This document shows, one piece after another, positions 36,729-45,083 of a stretch of 64,000 bases of DNA. The first letter of the stretch is position 1, and each line of letters starts with the position of its first letter. Under the pieces are notes generated by a model. The model searched no databases. It had not been told where the DNA came from and worked only from the letters and a program-made list of their open reading frames with translations. The stretch comes from Sipunculus nudus (Eukaryota > Annelida > Sipuncula > Golfingiida > Sipunculidae). Made by a program: the position numbers and the translations under genes. The stretch covers positions 40,542,840 through 40,606,839 of the forward strand of contig CM049322.1 of assembly GCA_026874595.1 (NCBI GenBank), given 5' to 3'.

Positions 36729-39700
36729 TATAATTTATCTCTTTTAATCTAGATGTTATGATAACCAACATTGAAAATAAATGCGTTGTTTAATGCTAGT
36801 GCCTTTGTCATCGCTCACAACAGCATTTTCTCCATACACCTAATTCATTGTCATTAGCGTATACTGCTTTCGTATATTATACATTTATGTATATTAAAAC
36901 ACTTCATTTTTTTCTTCATAATAAATGATCCTTATAATTAATCTGTTCTGTTTTTTTTTCAATTTGAGTACTATAAAAACTCATTTCACTGGTTGTCTTC
37001 CTAAATCATTTATCCAATGAAATTGTCGAAATCTATATACATGTACTGCATGTTATGGGAATATTTATACAGTATATGCTTTCTTCGCAATTTTGTTCCT
37101 GAATAAGTCGCCTCATAAAAACAGTAGGGGGGTCATTTTAATAAAGCCTTATTTGCATTTTACATTTGTTCTCTACCTGACCACGCATGCAGCTTAAAAA
37201 GTCGCAAGGCAAAACATAGATGTTATATATTATAACACGTATTTCATGTTTCCTGTAAATCAAAGATTGACGTTCAAACTATTAAAACCTTTGCAATTAT
37301 CTGTTTACATTGGACAAGAGTATCTATACGTTATCTTTATAATTCTTAATATTTGCGTGCATAATTAGTAATCAATATGATAATGGAATAACCGTTGGTT
37401 ATTGTTTGGCTATTATAGATCGCGGAAATTAGCCTCGCGAACATGCCACCAACACTATACATTCATATTGATCTTTCAGCCGAGGTCAGGAGTGTAAACA
37501 GCTAGGGCCTGCCACCATGGACATCTGGGAGACAACAGGAAAAACGATCCGTGACAAAAACCATGACAACGGTATCATATTAATATAATTAGAGGAATTG
37601 AGCGTTTTAACTTTGCAGATACGTATATCCTCTTGCTACCAATCTCTCCCCGTGGATACATTCTCGGTTCGGGTTTGTCGTCGGAGCACCTTCGTTTCGT
37701 ATCCACGCGCCCTTATCGGAACATGACAGACATATATCTCCCAGACACGGATTTCACAAGTTACATATCGAAATTAGGAGTATACCACTGGAAAACAAAA
37801 CATATCCTTTCAGTCAGTTAAGTTTAGTTCCAACAGCTAAGGGAAAGTAAAAATTTCTGAGTATACAATTGATATCTTGGGATTCAGAAAGAATGTGGAG
37901 CTTTCATTGCCATAGCAATGGACGTACCTGAATAAAAGCACTAAATAAATAGTTAAATAACAAACATTATTTGATCAACACAAGCCTAAATAATTTTACT
38001 CGAAAGGCGTTAAACCTTTTATCTTCTGGATCTCACATTTAAATCATTATTAAAAATAATTATAATTAGATAATCATACGAACAATTATTGTAGTTCTTC
38101 TTCACTCCGGAGATGGCAGCACTGCGAGGCTCAGTATTTCCATCTTATTTTTCAGTGACGCATGGTATCATTTTCGACACAGACTACACCAACTATATTA
38201 TTGTTTGGTTTTGTAACGGCCCGCCTCAAGATGTATGTGAGAACCCTCGGGTTACACTATGGAGTCGTGCTCCTGTGGTTTCCCCCTCTACTAAAGCATG
38301 GACGAAAACTGCTCTGAAATATCTTTGCAATCTCACCAATGAATTCGAGTTTCCTAACGCAGCGACAGTCAGTGAGTATAGACCTAATTTTCAGAGGTGG
38401 AATACCAGGAGTTTAAAGCTGTCCATTCACCTATCTTGTGAAAAAGAATGTTTTTTTTTGGCTTCCTTTGAGTATATATTAATGGTATTCTGGTTAAAAA
38501 AATTCTTATAAGGCCAAAATAAAAAAAAGGTATGGTTCTCAGGCACTTTTTTCCAGAAATCAATGCGGTCGGGCGTTTTTTTAATTTTAATTTTTTTGGT
38601 ATGTTTCGATAAAAATGTCAAATTATAAGGGAAAAGCATGATAATAACATATTTATTTGGCTAAATAAGTAAAAGCAACACATTATAAAGGAAGTTGTAT
38701 GATTTTATCTTCTTGAAAGAAATGTCCGAGCGGCTGAAGCTCGAAATTGATAAGTTTCTATTGAAAATCAAAATAAAAATTTTTGATGCGGGAGTTTAAA
38801 ATTGATGCGGGCGGTGCCTGAGAACCATACCTTTAATTTTTTTTGGCCTAAGCCCTCCATGAAGAATGTATGAACTTGTTTATCAACTACATGTTTATGA
38901 ATGTATTTCGAATGAAGAAAACGTCTAAAATAGAAATATGCATTCTTGGGAATGCAGGCCTCCGCCTTGTGGAAGGTCCTTAACGTGGGGTCTTGCATCC
39001 TCTTATTCGGCCCATATTCCCATGTTCATTTTGCAAAAGTAAATGTACATATGTGAATATTCCTGGACGTCCTTCCTGGACCCAGATCGTGAAGCGGATC
39101 CACACCAAAATTTAACTGACTCTTCCTTTGCCCATTCCGGATATGGCATGAACAGATAAGTTATTTTGTGACCAAACACACAGGCACGTTAACACACAAA
39201 AGACCCACAAACGGGAATATACGTATATCCTCCTGGCTGAGGAAATATAATATATGGTCACTCATTAGGTTAAGACATTAGTGCCAAACAAATAAAAGGT
39301 ATGGTTCTCAGGCTACGCCCGCGTCACTTTTAAACCGACGCATCAAAAATTTTTATTTTGATTTTCAATAGAAACTTACCAATTTTGAGCTCCAGCCACT
39401 CGGACATTTCTTTCAAGAAGATAAAATCACACAATTTTGATAAAATTTTAATATTTTTGTAGTGCTTTTACATGTTAAGCAAATAAATCTGTTAGTATCA
39501 TGCTTTCCCTTATCATTTGATATTTTTATCGAAACATACACAAATATTAAAAATTAAACAAAACACCCGCCCGCACTGATTTCTGACAAAAAGTGCCTGA
39601 GAACCAAACCTTATATTTTTTTTTGCCTAATATGTCTTTTTTTTTGTTTTGTTCCTTCTAAAAATAGACAACACTTGCAGCGACGATGGAACAAACAAAT

Positions 39701-40468
39701 CGACATACTGTCATAAAAACCAAAACCGAAAAAAAATATTTTCAATTCAAATTATGCCTTTATTATTAATTACGGTAAAACCGTTATTGCGCCTCAGCGC
39801 CATCTTGTGTTCATATAATGAACACGTAACATTTTTGTAAGGCATTCAAACTGGACAAGTCCTTTAAACAGTCGTAAACTTCAAATTCTTCAACGTTTGA
39901 ATAGTAGATGGCGCGGAGAAACAATAGATGTGGTTACCATATCAATAACCTTGTTCAAATGTACGCCATTATCGATAACGAAATTGTTGGTTTTATACTT
40001 TCAGACTGCCCGAAGGTAGCAGCGGAAGGTAACGTTATACGAACATTACTAAAACTAATTTTATATGCTTGAATATATACTTTCGACCCTTTCTAATGCG
40101 GCCATGCAAGGTTGAAGATTCGTCGTTTTCTTTTAAAATCAAATAAATCGTTTGCATTTTGTTTGAATGATCATAGTCGATGATGTATGGACTACCAAAG
40201 AAGAAATATTCTAATTCTCAGAGATTTAAGAAAGACGGGGCGCAAAATGGAAAACTACATTAATGTTGATTTTTGTGCAAAGATTAAGTATCAACAACAC
40301 AGCCGTTACCATTCAGCGTGATGGACAATTGGACCGTATTTACTCGGTCAATATTTTAAGTATACAGCACATTTCACGGAAATATAGATGATAATCGATG
40401 AATATTCTATCATTGGTTTTTCTTTATCTGTCCAGTATCGAATAGGGTATTTCAGCCGATTCCTATCA

Positions 40469-40546
<78 letters not shown>

Positions 40547-42863
40547 AAACATAAAAGAAAAACAGGTTTACGGTCCATATTTTCATTATAGTTGACCGCA
40601 AAACAATGGTTTCCATATTTTATGGCTCCTGTCAATTTATTTAGTTTTGAGTGTTTCACATAACATTATTTGTGCCGGTATTTGAAAGCCAAATATATTA
40701 CCAGTAATATTAGAGTAAAGTAAAACTGGATCAATAAATACACCTTTTAGTGACGAAATGTATTGTTTTTCTTCAGGATCTGGCTCAGCTGCTTGTAAGT
40801 TGCTCTTCTATTTTCAATCTATTTTCGATCTTTTTTTTTTCCTGAGGTTAATAATAATTCATTGACAACATGCTTCGTTCCACAATTACAGTTTCAAATA
40901 CTTGTATTACTAATAAAATATTGTTATACCCATACTTTGATGGCAATGAAAACAAAATGTTGTCATGTATGTCCTTAATATATGATACTCCTATAGAATT
41001 TTTTTTTTATTTTTTTTATTATAAAGAAATAATTGTGATCATTAAATACAGTTAAATATAGTTATTTGATATATGGTTATTAGCGCAGCTGACTTTTAGT
41101 GATGCTGAGCTATAACGTTTACCCTTTGTACATCGTCCGTTCGTCCGTGCCGTCGTTAACACGGCACAAATCGTGACTGTTGTATCTAGAAAAGTCTAGC
41201 TTGAGATTTCTAGAGATTCTTGAAAGTTCTCTTTGGAGACCCGAAATTAGGTCCCTGTGACCTATATTCTCCGAATTACGTAGCCTGTTTGGGCACCCCA
41301 GAAAAACTGAAATTTTATACAAATGCCCCTGTATCTTGAAAATTAATGCATCGAATTTTCACGCAGTTTTCCTCTTTTTTTAAGATAGTCTGATGACAAT
41401 CCCCACCTAAAAACGCCTTACAGAAGTGCAGGGAGGTCCTTGAAAAGTTCACTTTTGAAACCTGAATTTAGGTTTAGGTCACTGCGATCTATATTCTTCG
41501 AGCTGGAAAATTGATACAAATGTTCCTTGACAGTTAATGCATGGATTGCTAGGAATCTTTTCTTCAATATTTGGCATGGATAGTTTTATCACCTCCTGAA
41601 GACTGGTGGCGAAACATTTATTTTATTTTCGAAAATTTTGTGCACTTTTTCCTCCTTTCTAAAACAACTGAACGAGGATCATCCGTTAACAGGGCACACA
41701 TCGTAACCATCGTACCTAGAAACTTCTTACTTGACATCCGGGGAGGTCCTTTAGTGGCTTATTTAAACCTGAAAAAGAGTCACTTGAAGTTTTATCCTCT
41801 GGCTTATTTTGCTCCTAAGGGTCCCTACATTAATTCGAAATTTGACACCAAGGCTGCTGTATCTTGTTTGTAATCACTGGATTGATCTCCACATGGGTTA
41901 TTAGGTTACCATGACCTGTTTTGCGAAAATTGTGTGAAACCTGTGTGAAACCAATGGGACTAGACAAAAAAGCCTTTAACTAATATGAATGTTTTGTTTA
42001 ACTCAAAGTTGGTTTTACAGACAGGTGGTCTTATTAGAAGGTTGGTCTTTCAGTCAGGTTTAACTGTACTTGCTTATGTACATAGATGCATCTAGTATCA
42101 TAGCCAGTATATACCAACGTGTCATTCAGCTGAGCATCAGGACCCATGGGTCACTTATATTGAAATATTATCATTATGATGTTATAACCTTAAGGGTGCC
42201 TTTCACAGCATGCGGACAGCCGCGCGGGTGCCACATGCATATCGTTTTTCTTTGTAACTCTAACTGTGTTGGATTTTTTTTTTTTGGTGACCTGCGTACT
42301 ATTATATGCATACATCAGTTGCTGGAATTGTGCCTTTTATTTAGAAATGGCAAGCAAAGTTTTTAGGCTATACGGATATAAGAAAAAGTACTAGATGACT
42401 AACATGCGAGCCAGAGGCTTACTCTGAGCAAAGTATGGCAGAAGATAAACACCATGTAAGCTAATGAGATACGATATTAATCCGCCTCGAACCTTGTCTC
42501 TACAGTATTTATGTTTAAACGGAGTGTGGAGTTAAACCAATACAATAAATTAAAGACTTATATGATCATACATGCATACGCTTCTTTATATAGATTACTC
42601 CTTTCCGCTTGGGGTTCCCGCGCAAACGGAAAGGAGTAATCGGCATGTGGGTCCCGCACGGACAAAACCCGCATTGACCGAAAGGCATCCTAAATGTGAC
42701 CACAGTAATCATGTATTCAATTATCTCGTATTATGTGATGTAGCAAAGGGATACATAATTTATTTATAGGTAATATATATTTTCTACTCCAGTGATATCC
42801 GCTTCAGTGACGTCCCAATTGATAACAGCAGTCGTTTACGCCACCTGCTGTATATTTCAATAA
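26412..42863 (+). CDS. Tandem two-domain lipocalin, secreted, predicted GPI-anchored (12 exons)
   Basis: Twelve exons join to 1173 nt: 390 residues plus stop, all with GT/AG borders and consistent phases. Residues 1-17 are a signal peptide. Domain 1 covers about 20-183 and domain 2 about 193-356. Each starts with the lipocalin G-x-W motif (CIGRWYAVER at 36; VLGLWYLRVMY at 209). Domain 2 has the TDY motif (DTDYTNY at 289), and both have the conserved arginine before the C-terminal helix (IISR, R146; LWSR, R319). Six cysteines occur in the same order in both halves, and the introns have the same phases (0, 2, 1, 1), so the gene arose by internal duplication. The C terminus is a small-residue GSGSAA followed by LITAVVYATCCIF, as in GPI signals. 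Lipocalins carry small hydrophobic ligands in a beta-barrel; the ligand here is unknown. An alternative 3' end exists (exon at 37619-37821). Confidence 0.85.
26517..28866 (+). other. Lipocalin intron 1
   Basis: 2350 bp. It holds a composite microsatellite at 27238-27385 and a decayed tRNA-like segment near 27110-27160 (GCATGATGGTCAAGGCGCTAG). The small open frames at 28242-28661 are not supported. Confidence 0.6.
27238..27385. repeat. Composite microsatellite
   Basis: Four motifs in series: (CTGT)n, (CT)n, (TA)n and (TG)n. It explains the long Cys/Val/Ser and Thr/His repeat open frames on both strands. Confidence 0.95.
28867..28982 (+). CDS. Lipocalin gene exon 2: G-x-W motif of domain 1
   Basis: 116 nt, enters in phase 0 and leaves in phase 2 (donor GTAAGT). 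It encodes CIGRWYAVERMTTM, the first lipocalin signature. Trp40 should sit at the base of the barrel. Confidence 0.88.
29553..29650 (+). CDS. Lipocalin gene exon 3
   Basis: 98 nt, phase 2 in and phase 1 out (donor GTAAGT, acceptor TTCTTCAG). It encodes central barrel strands, including NGKCKETRTRR. Confidence 0.85.
29726..29775. repeat. (TA)n microsatellite in intron 3
   Basis: About 50 bp of TA. The flanking GTGTTGATA occurs on both sides. Confidence 0.95.
29983..30204 (+). CDS. Lipocalin gene exon 4: C-terminal half of domain 1
   Basis: 222 nt, phase 1 at both ends. It encodes SFNTFWVAYFC (the TDY-like strand), the Arg-containing IISR and the following helix to LCMPS. It is equivalent to exon 9 of domain 2. 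Confidence 0.88.
30357..30406. repeat. (CT)n microsatellite in intron 4
   Basis: About 50 bp of CT dinucleotides. Confidence 0.95.
30606..30780. mobile_element. Candidate short pogo/Tigger-like MITE
   Basis: Begins GTAGAACCCCGCCTTGCGACC and ends with GTGAGGTTTTAGTG, whose complement (CACTAAAACCTCAC) matches the start imperfectly. Internal GCGACCAC/ATTACGACCAC/AATACGACCGC repeats are typical of pogo-type ends. No target duplication was defined. Confidence 0.45.
30881..30931. repeat. (TA)n microsatellite in intron 4
   Basis: About 50 bp of TA dinucleotides. Confidence 0.95.
31540..31571. repeat. (CT)n microsatellite
   Basis: CT/CTGT tract in intron 4. Confidence 0.9.
32366..32716 (+). repeat. 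165-bp tandem duplication led by poly(G)
   Basis: A poly(G) run of about 25 at 32366-32390 precedes a unit starting AGGTCCCTCGCTTTTACAAC at 32391. The unit repeats at 32556 after a second, shorter G run. The copies differ at only a few positions, so the duplication is recent. Confidence 0.9.
33581..33607 (+). CDS. Lipocalin gene exon 5: 27-nt micro-exon
   Basis: 27 nt between CACATAG and GTAAGT, phase 1 at both ends. It encodes NCLEDQVPN, the linker carrying the last cysteine of domain 1. A weaker in-exon GT (CAG/GTACCA) is out of phase with exon 6. Confidence 0.7.
33675..34591. mobile_element. TIR transposon, outer element of a nest
   Basis: Starts CAGGGGCGTAGCCGG and ends CCTGGCTACGCCCCTG, an inverted repeat of about 15 bp. 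It is about 917 bp long and contains no transposase frame. A second TIR element is nested inside. It lies in lipocalin intron 5. I saw no clear target-site duplication, so the superfamily is open; hAT is likely from the CAGGGG start. Confidence 0.65.
33898..34549. mobile_element. TIR transposon, inner element of the nest
   Basis: Starts CAGTGGCGGATCCAG and ends CTGGATCCGCTACAG, matching inverted ends at 13 of 15 positions over 652 bp. It is G-rich just inside the left end and C-rich just inside the right end, and has a (TA)n tract at 34421-34454. It is non-autonomous. Confidence 0.65.
35072..35127 (+). CDS. Lipocalin gene exon 6: start of domain 2
   Basis: 56 nt, phase 1 in and phase 0 out. 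It encodes ADSCHTKFIPYYNTHDTMG, the equivalent of the mature start of exon 1 (QCPIKDQPFKDD), including the cysteine. Confidence 0.8.
36140..36267 (+). CDS. Lipocalin gene exon 7: G-x-W motif of domain 2
   Basis: 128 nt, phase 0 in and phase 2 out (donor GTGAGT), as in exon 2. It encodes VLGLWYLRVMY and the next strands to ARYVTYYVA. Confidence 0.88.
36680..36722. repeat. (TA)n microsatellite in intron 7
   Basis: About 43 bp of TA dinucleotides. Confidence 0.95.
37480..37571 (+). CDS. Lipocalin gene exon 8
   Basis: 92 nt, phase 2 in and phase 1 out, as in exon 3. It encodes RGQECKQLGPATMDIW, with the cysteine aligned to that in NGKCKE of domain 1. Its donor GTATCA is weak and faces two competing acceptors, at 37619 and 38156. 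Confidence 0.83.
37619..37821 (+). CDS. Alternative last exon (9a) of the lipocalin gene
   Basis: 203 nt with acceptor TAACTTTGCAG and phase 1, ending in TAA. Spliced to exon 8 it gives a 348-residue protein. It encodes DTYILLLPISPRGYILGSG and LRFVSTRP, which align by eye with the C-terminal half of bacterial-type (Blc) and ApoD-like lipocalins, including the Arg before the helix. It thus covers the same part of domain 2 as exon 9b (38156-38371), but has no cysteine and no tail. It contains an N-M-T sequon, and AATAAA lies 109 bases after the stop. The intron to exon 8 would be only 47 nt. It could also be a dead exon duplicate. Confidence 0.55.
37931..37936 (+). promoter_or_regulatory. Poly(A) signal for the alternative last exon
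   Basis: AATAAA, followed by a second near copy (AAATAAATAG) 14 bases later. It is placed as expected for a short 3' UTR after the stop at 37819-37821 and before exon 9b. Confidence 0.5.
38156..38371 (+). CDS. Lipocalin gene exon 9b: C-terminal half of domain 2
   Basis: 216 nt, phase 1 at both ends, acceptor TTATTTTTCAG, donor GTGAGT. It encodes DTDYTNYIIVWFCNG, VTLWSR and KYLCNLTNE (an N-L-T sequon), and matches exon 4 in phase, length and cysteines. A longer open frame starts at 38113, but its first 14 codons lie before the acceptor. Confidence 0.87.
38509..38851. mobile_element. MITE with 35-bp TIRs, copy 1
   Basis: Left end AGGCCAAAATAAAAAAAAGG then TATGGTTCTCAGGCAC; right end the reverse complement (GTGCCTGAGAACCATACC ... 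TTTTTTTTGGCCT). About 343 bp, AT-rich and non-coding. Related copies lie at 39280-39630 and 44905-45083. It lies in lipocalin intron 9. Confidence 0.8.
39280..39630. mobile_element. MITE, copy 2 (inverted)
   Basis: Same family as 38509-38851 but in opposite orientation, with ends AAAAGGTATGGTTCTCAGGC and GTGCCTGAGAACCAAACC. The body is recognisable in reverse complement (CGGACATTTCTTTCAAGAAG). Confidence 0.75.
39785..39975 (+). repeat. Dispersed repeat, copy 1
   Basis: Similar over about 190 bp to 47555-47775. It carries short inverted ends (CAGCGCCATCTT at 39795 and AGATGGCGCG near 39906) and is a possible small MITE immediately upstream of lipocalin exon 10. Confidence 0.55.
40005..40028 (+). 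CDS. Lipocalin gene exon 10: 24-nt micro-exon
   Basis: 24 nt between ACTTTCAG and GTAACG, phase 1 at both ends. It encodes NCPKVAAE and supplies the last cysteine of domain 2, as exon 5 (NCLEDQVPN) does for domain 1. Confidence 0.68.
40471..40544. repeat. (TA)n microsatellite in intron 10
   Basis: About 74 bp of TA with one TTATA break. Confidence 0.95.
40777..40794 (+). CDS. Lipocalin gene exon 11: 18-nt micro-exon
   Basis: 18 nt between TTTTTCTTCAG and GTAAGT, phase 1 at both ends. It encodes GSGSAA, small residues suited to a GPI attachment (omega) site. Skipping it keeps the frame. Confidence 0.6.
41100..41870 (+). repeat. Imperfect tandem repeats, about 290 bp
   Basis: Three diverged units begin near 41110, 41390 and 41670. 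They share CGTTAACAxGGCACA, GTACCTAGAAA and GAGGTCCTTxxA motifs. A related fragment lies at 54700-54790, so this is a dispersed family. It lies in the last lipocalin intron. Confidence 0.5.
42593..42641. other. Perfect 15-bp hairpin
   Basis: GATTACTCCTTTCCG at 42593-42607 is exactly complementary to CGGAAAGGAGTAATC at 42627-42641, with a 19-base GC-rich loop. It lies 150 bases before the last lipocalin exon. Its function is unknown. Confidence 0.8.
42793..42863 (+). CDS. Lipocalin gene exon 12: hydrophobic C-terminal tail
   Basis: 71 nt after acceptor TTTTCTACTCCAG, phase 1, ending at TAA 42861-42863. It encodes SQLITAVVYATCCIFQ at the end of the protein, with no charged residue after the hydrophobic stretch, as in GPI signals. 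A second acceptor (CTTCAG) 15 nt further on keeps the same frame. About 2 kb separate it from exon 11, so the link rests on phase and acceptor only. Confidence 0.58.
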
Positions 42864-42864
42864 A
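42859..42864 (+). promoter_or_regulatory. Poly(A) signal overlapping the stop codon
   Basis: AATAAA contains the TAA stop of exon 12, implying a 3' UTR of only a few tens of bases. A G/T-rich stretch (CCTGGTGAC) follows about 15 bases on. Confidence 0.5.
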
Positions 42865-42889
42865 CAACAGACCTTCCTGGTGACACAAG

Positions 42890-43183
42890 ATCCCATGCGA
42901 AAATTGGAATTTAAACGCATAACGTGATAATAAAAATAATATAATTAACTGAGACTTCCAGGGTTGGCGAAAATTGGATTTTCAATTGGAAAATTGGATA
43001 TTTATAAGATGATAAGCGCTTCAAGGTAGTAATTAATAATAATAATAATAATAAAAATAGTAATAAAAATAATAATTTCCTGCAAAAGTCAGAACGGTAA
43101 TATTATAAAATTTTATATAACATGTCCATAGTTAATAAAGTATGTTGCCCATGAAGATTTGTAATATGATTTATTCAAGCACT

Positions 43184-43247
<64 letters not shown>

Positions 43248-43995
43248 AGAGAGAGAGATATACTATAACGTAAAAATGTTTGGTCAGGTGAAACATGGTT
43301 TAAGAAACTACAACTACCGATAATCCTTAGAGTTCACTATGGCACCATGCTGGTTCTTAATAGCGACATCTGTCGGCTGTTTTTGGCACCTTTGACCACA
43401 CTACTTTAATGACAAGAATGAGAGGAGATTTGGTATCAGAGGAAAAGCACTCATATACATCAGATCATATCTGTCCGAAATTACCTGACCTGTCACCATT
43501 GGCAACCATTACTCAAAGAAAAAGAAAAAAATATGGAATTCCCCAGGGATCAATTACCGTACTGATCCTATTCATCGAAAGACGGACAATTTAGGCAGAG
43601 GTGTTTCGGTCACGGACTTTCCGGCCGAGAATGGTTCGGACAGGCCTGTTTGCTTCTGAGACCATCTAGTTGAGATTAGTATTATGGGTTATTTACGATT
43701 GATTACAGGAAAGAAAAATTGATTATCTTCAATTAACGATATCAATACACTTCTTAAACCTGGATATATATCAATTCATGGTAAATTTATAAACTTAGTA
43801 TGATAAAGATTTATGACAGTTTACAGTTGTTTTATAATAACCATCAGGAGTTGAGATCAGGTAGCTAATGTACCTGTTGAAATAGGTATTCCTTTTTGCA
43901 CAAAATTAAAAAAAACTGTTTAATAACATGTTAAGAACATTAAGAAGAGTATCTCATCCCATTACAATTTCACTGTGGTCTGAAAGACAAACAAA
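42890..43995. other. Intergenic with (GA)n microsatellite
   Basis: A (GA)n tract runs from 43184 to 43258 and a short (AAT)n run lies near 43030. No gene seen. Confidence 0.5.
43184..43258. repeat. (GA)n microsatellite
   Basis: GA dinucleotides with a few GAAA variants. Confidence 0.95.
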
Positions 43996-44986
43996 GTTAA
44001 ATATTTTAAGTACATGTATATTTAAAACATCGATTTAAAATATAAATTCGTCCTTTTCAGGTCCCAGTCATAACACAAATACAAAATGAACGATAAAAAA
44101 GTTACTGCAAACAAATGTGCATTATAGATTTTGTAATATCTGTTTTAAATATAGATTCCTTTAGAAAGCTGGTTTAGATTATCCAAAAATTAAATACTAC
44201 GTTTTAATGGAATTATTATTTTTAAAATTGATATTTATGACAGTTTATCAATAATATAATTCCTGATGCCTTTGTTTTTGTCCATTCATTACGCCTCACT
44301 GGACGACCCACCACACTTATTTCAATCTCCGTTTTGACAATTTCACGTTTTACGAATGGTTTCAGCCGCGGTCCCACTTTAAGCCATGCCTTATTAAAAA
44401 TATATTGTTAAGGCCAAAAAAGGGTATGGTTCTCAGGCCTTTTTCTTTTGCTAAACAGGTAAAAGCACTAAATAAATTGTATTATTTATAGTTAAATATT
44501 TTAAGTACATGTATATATAAAACATCGATTTAAAATATAAATTCGTCCTTTTCAGGTCCCAGTCATAACATAAATACAAAATGAACGATAAAAAAGTTAC
44601 TGCAAACAAATGTGCATTATAGATTTTGTAATATCTGTTTTAAATATAGATTCCTTTAGAAAGCTGGTTTAGATTATCCAAAAATTAAATACTACGTTTT
44701 AATGGAATTATTATTTTTAAAATTGATATTTATGACAGTTTATCAATAATATAATTCCTGATGCCTTTGTTTTTGTCCATTCATTACGCCTCACTGGACG
44801 ACCCACCACACTTATTTCAGTCTCCGTTTTGACAATTTCACGTTTTACGAATGGTTTCAGCCTCGGTCCCACTTTAAGCCATGCCTTATTAAAAATATAT
44901 TGTTAAGGCCAAAAAAAAGGTATGGTTCTCAGGCCTTTTTCTTTTGCTAAACAGGTAAAAGCACTAAATAAATTGTATTATTTATA
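43996..44986 (+). repeat. 495-bp near-identical tandem duplication
   Basis: The unit 43996-44490 repeats at 44491-44986 with only a few differences. Each unit ends with the left end of the MITE family (GGTATGGTTCTCAGGC), so the duplication took in part of that MITE. Confidence 0.9.
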
Positions 44987-45083
44987 TTCTTTGAAGATAA
45001 AATATTTTTTTATGCGGGGTGGGGGGAGGGTATAATTGACGAGGGCGGTTCCTGAGAACCATAACTTTTATTTTTTAGCCTAA
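44905..45083. mobile_element. MITE, copy 3 (short)
   Basis: Left end AAGGCCAAAAAAAAGG then TATGGTTCTCAGGCC; right end TCCTGAGAACCATAACTTTT and AGCCTAA. About 179 bp, an internally deleted member of the family at 38509. Confidence 0.7.

Noticed and set aside
38113-38155. Extension of lipocalin exon 9b upstream to the ATG at 38113
   Set aside because: The TTATTTTTCAG acceptor ends at 38155 and the residues before it have no lipocalin similarity; the phase matches only the spliced form.
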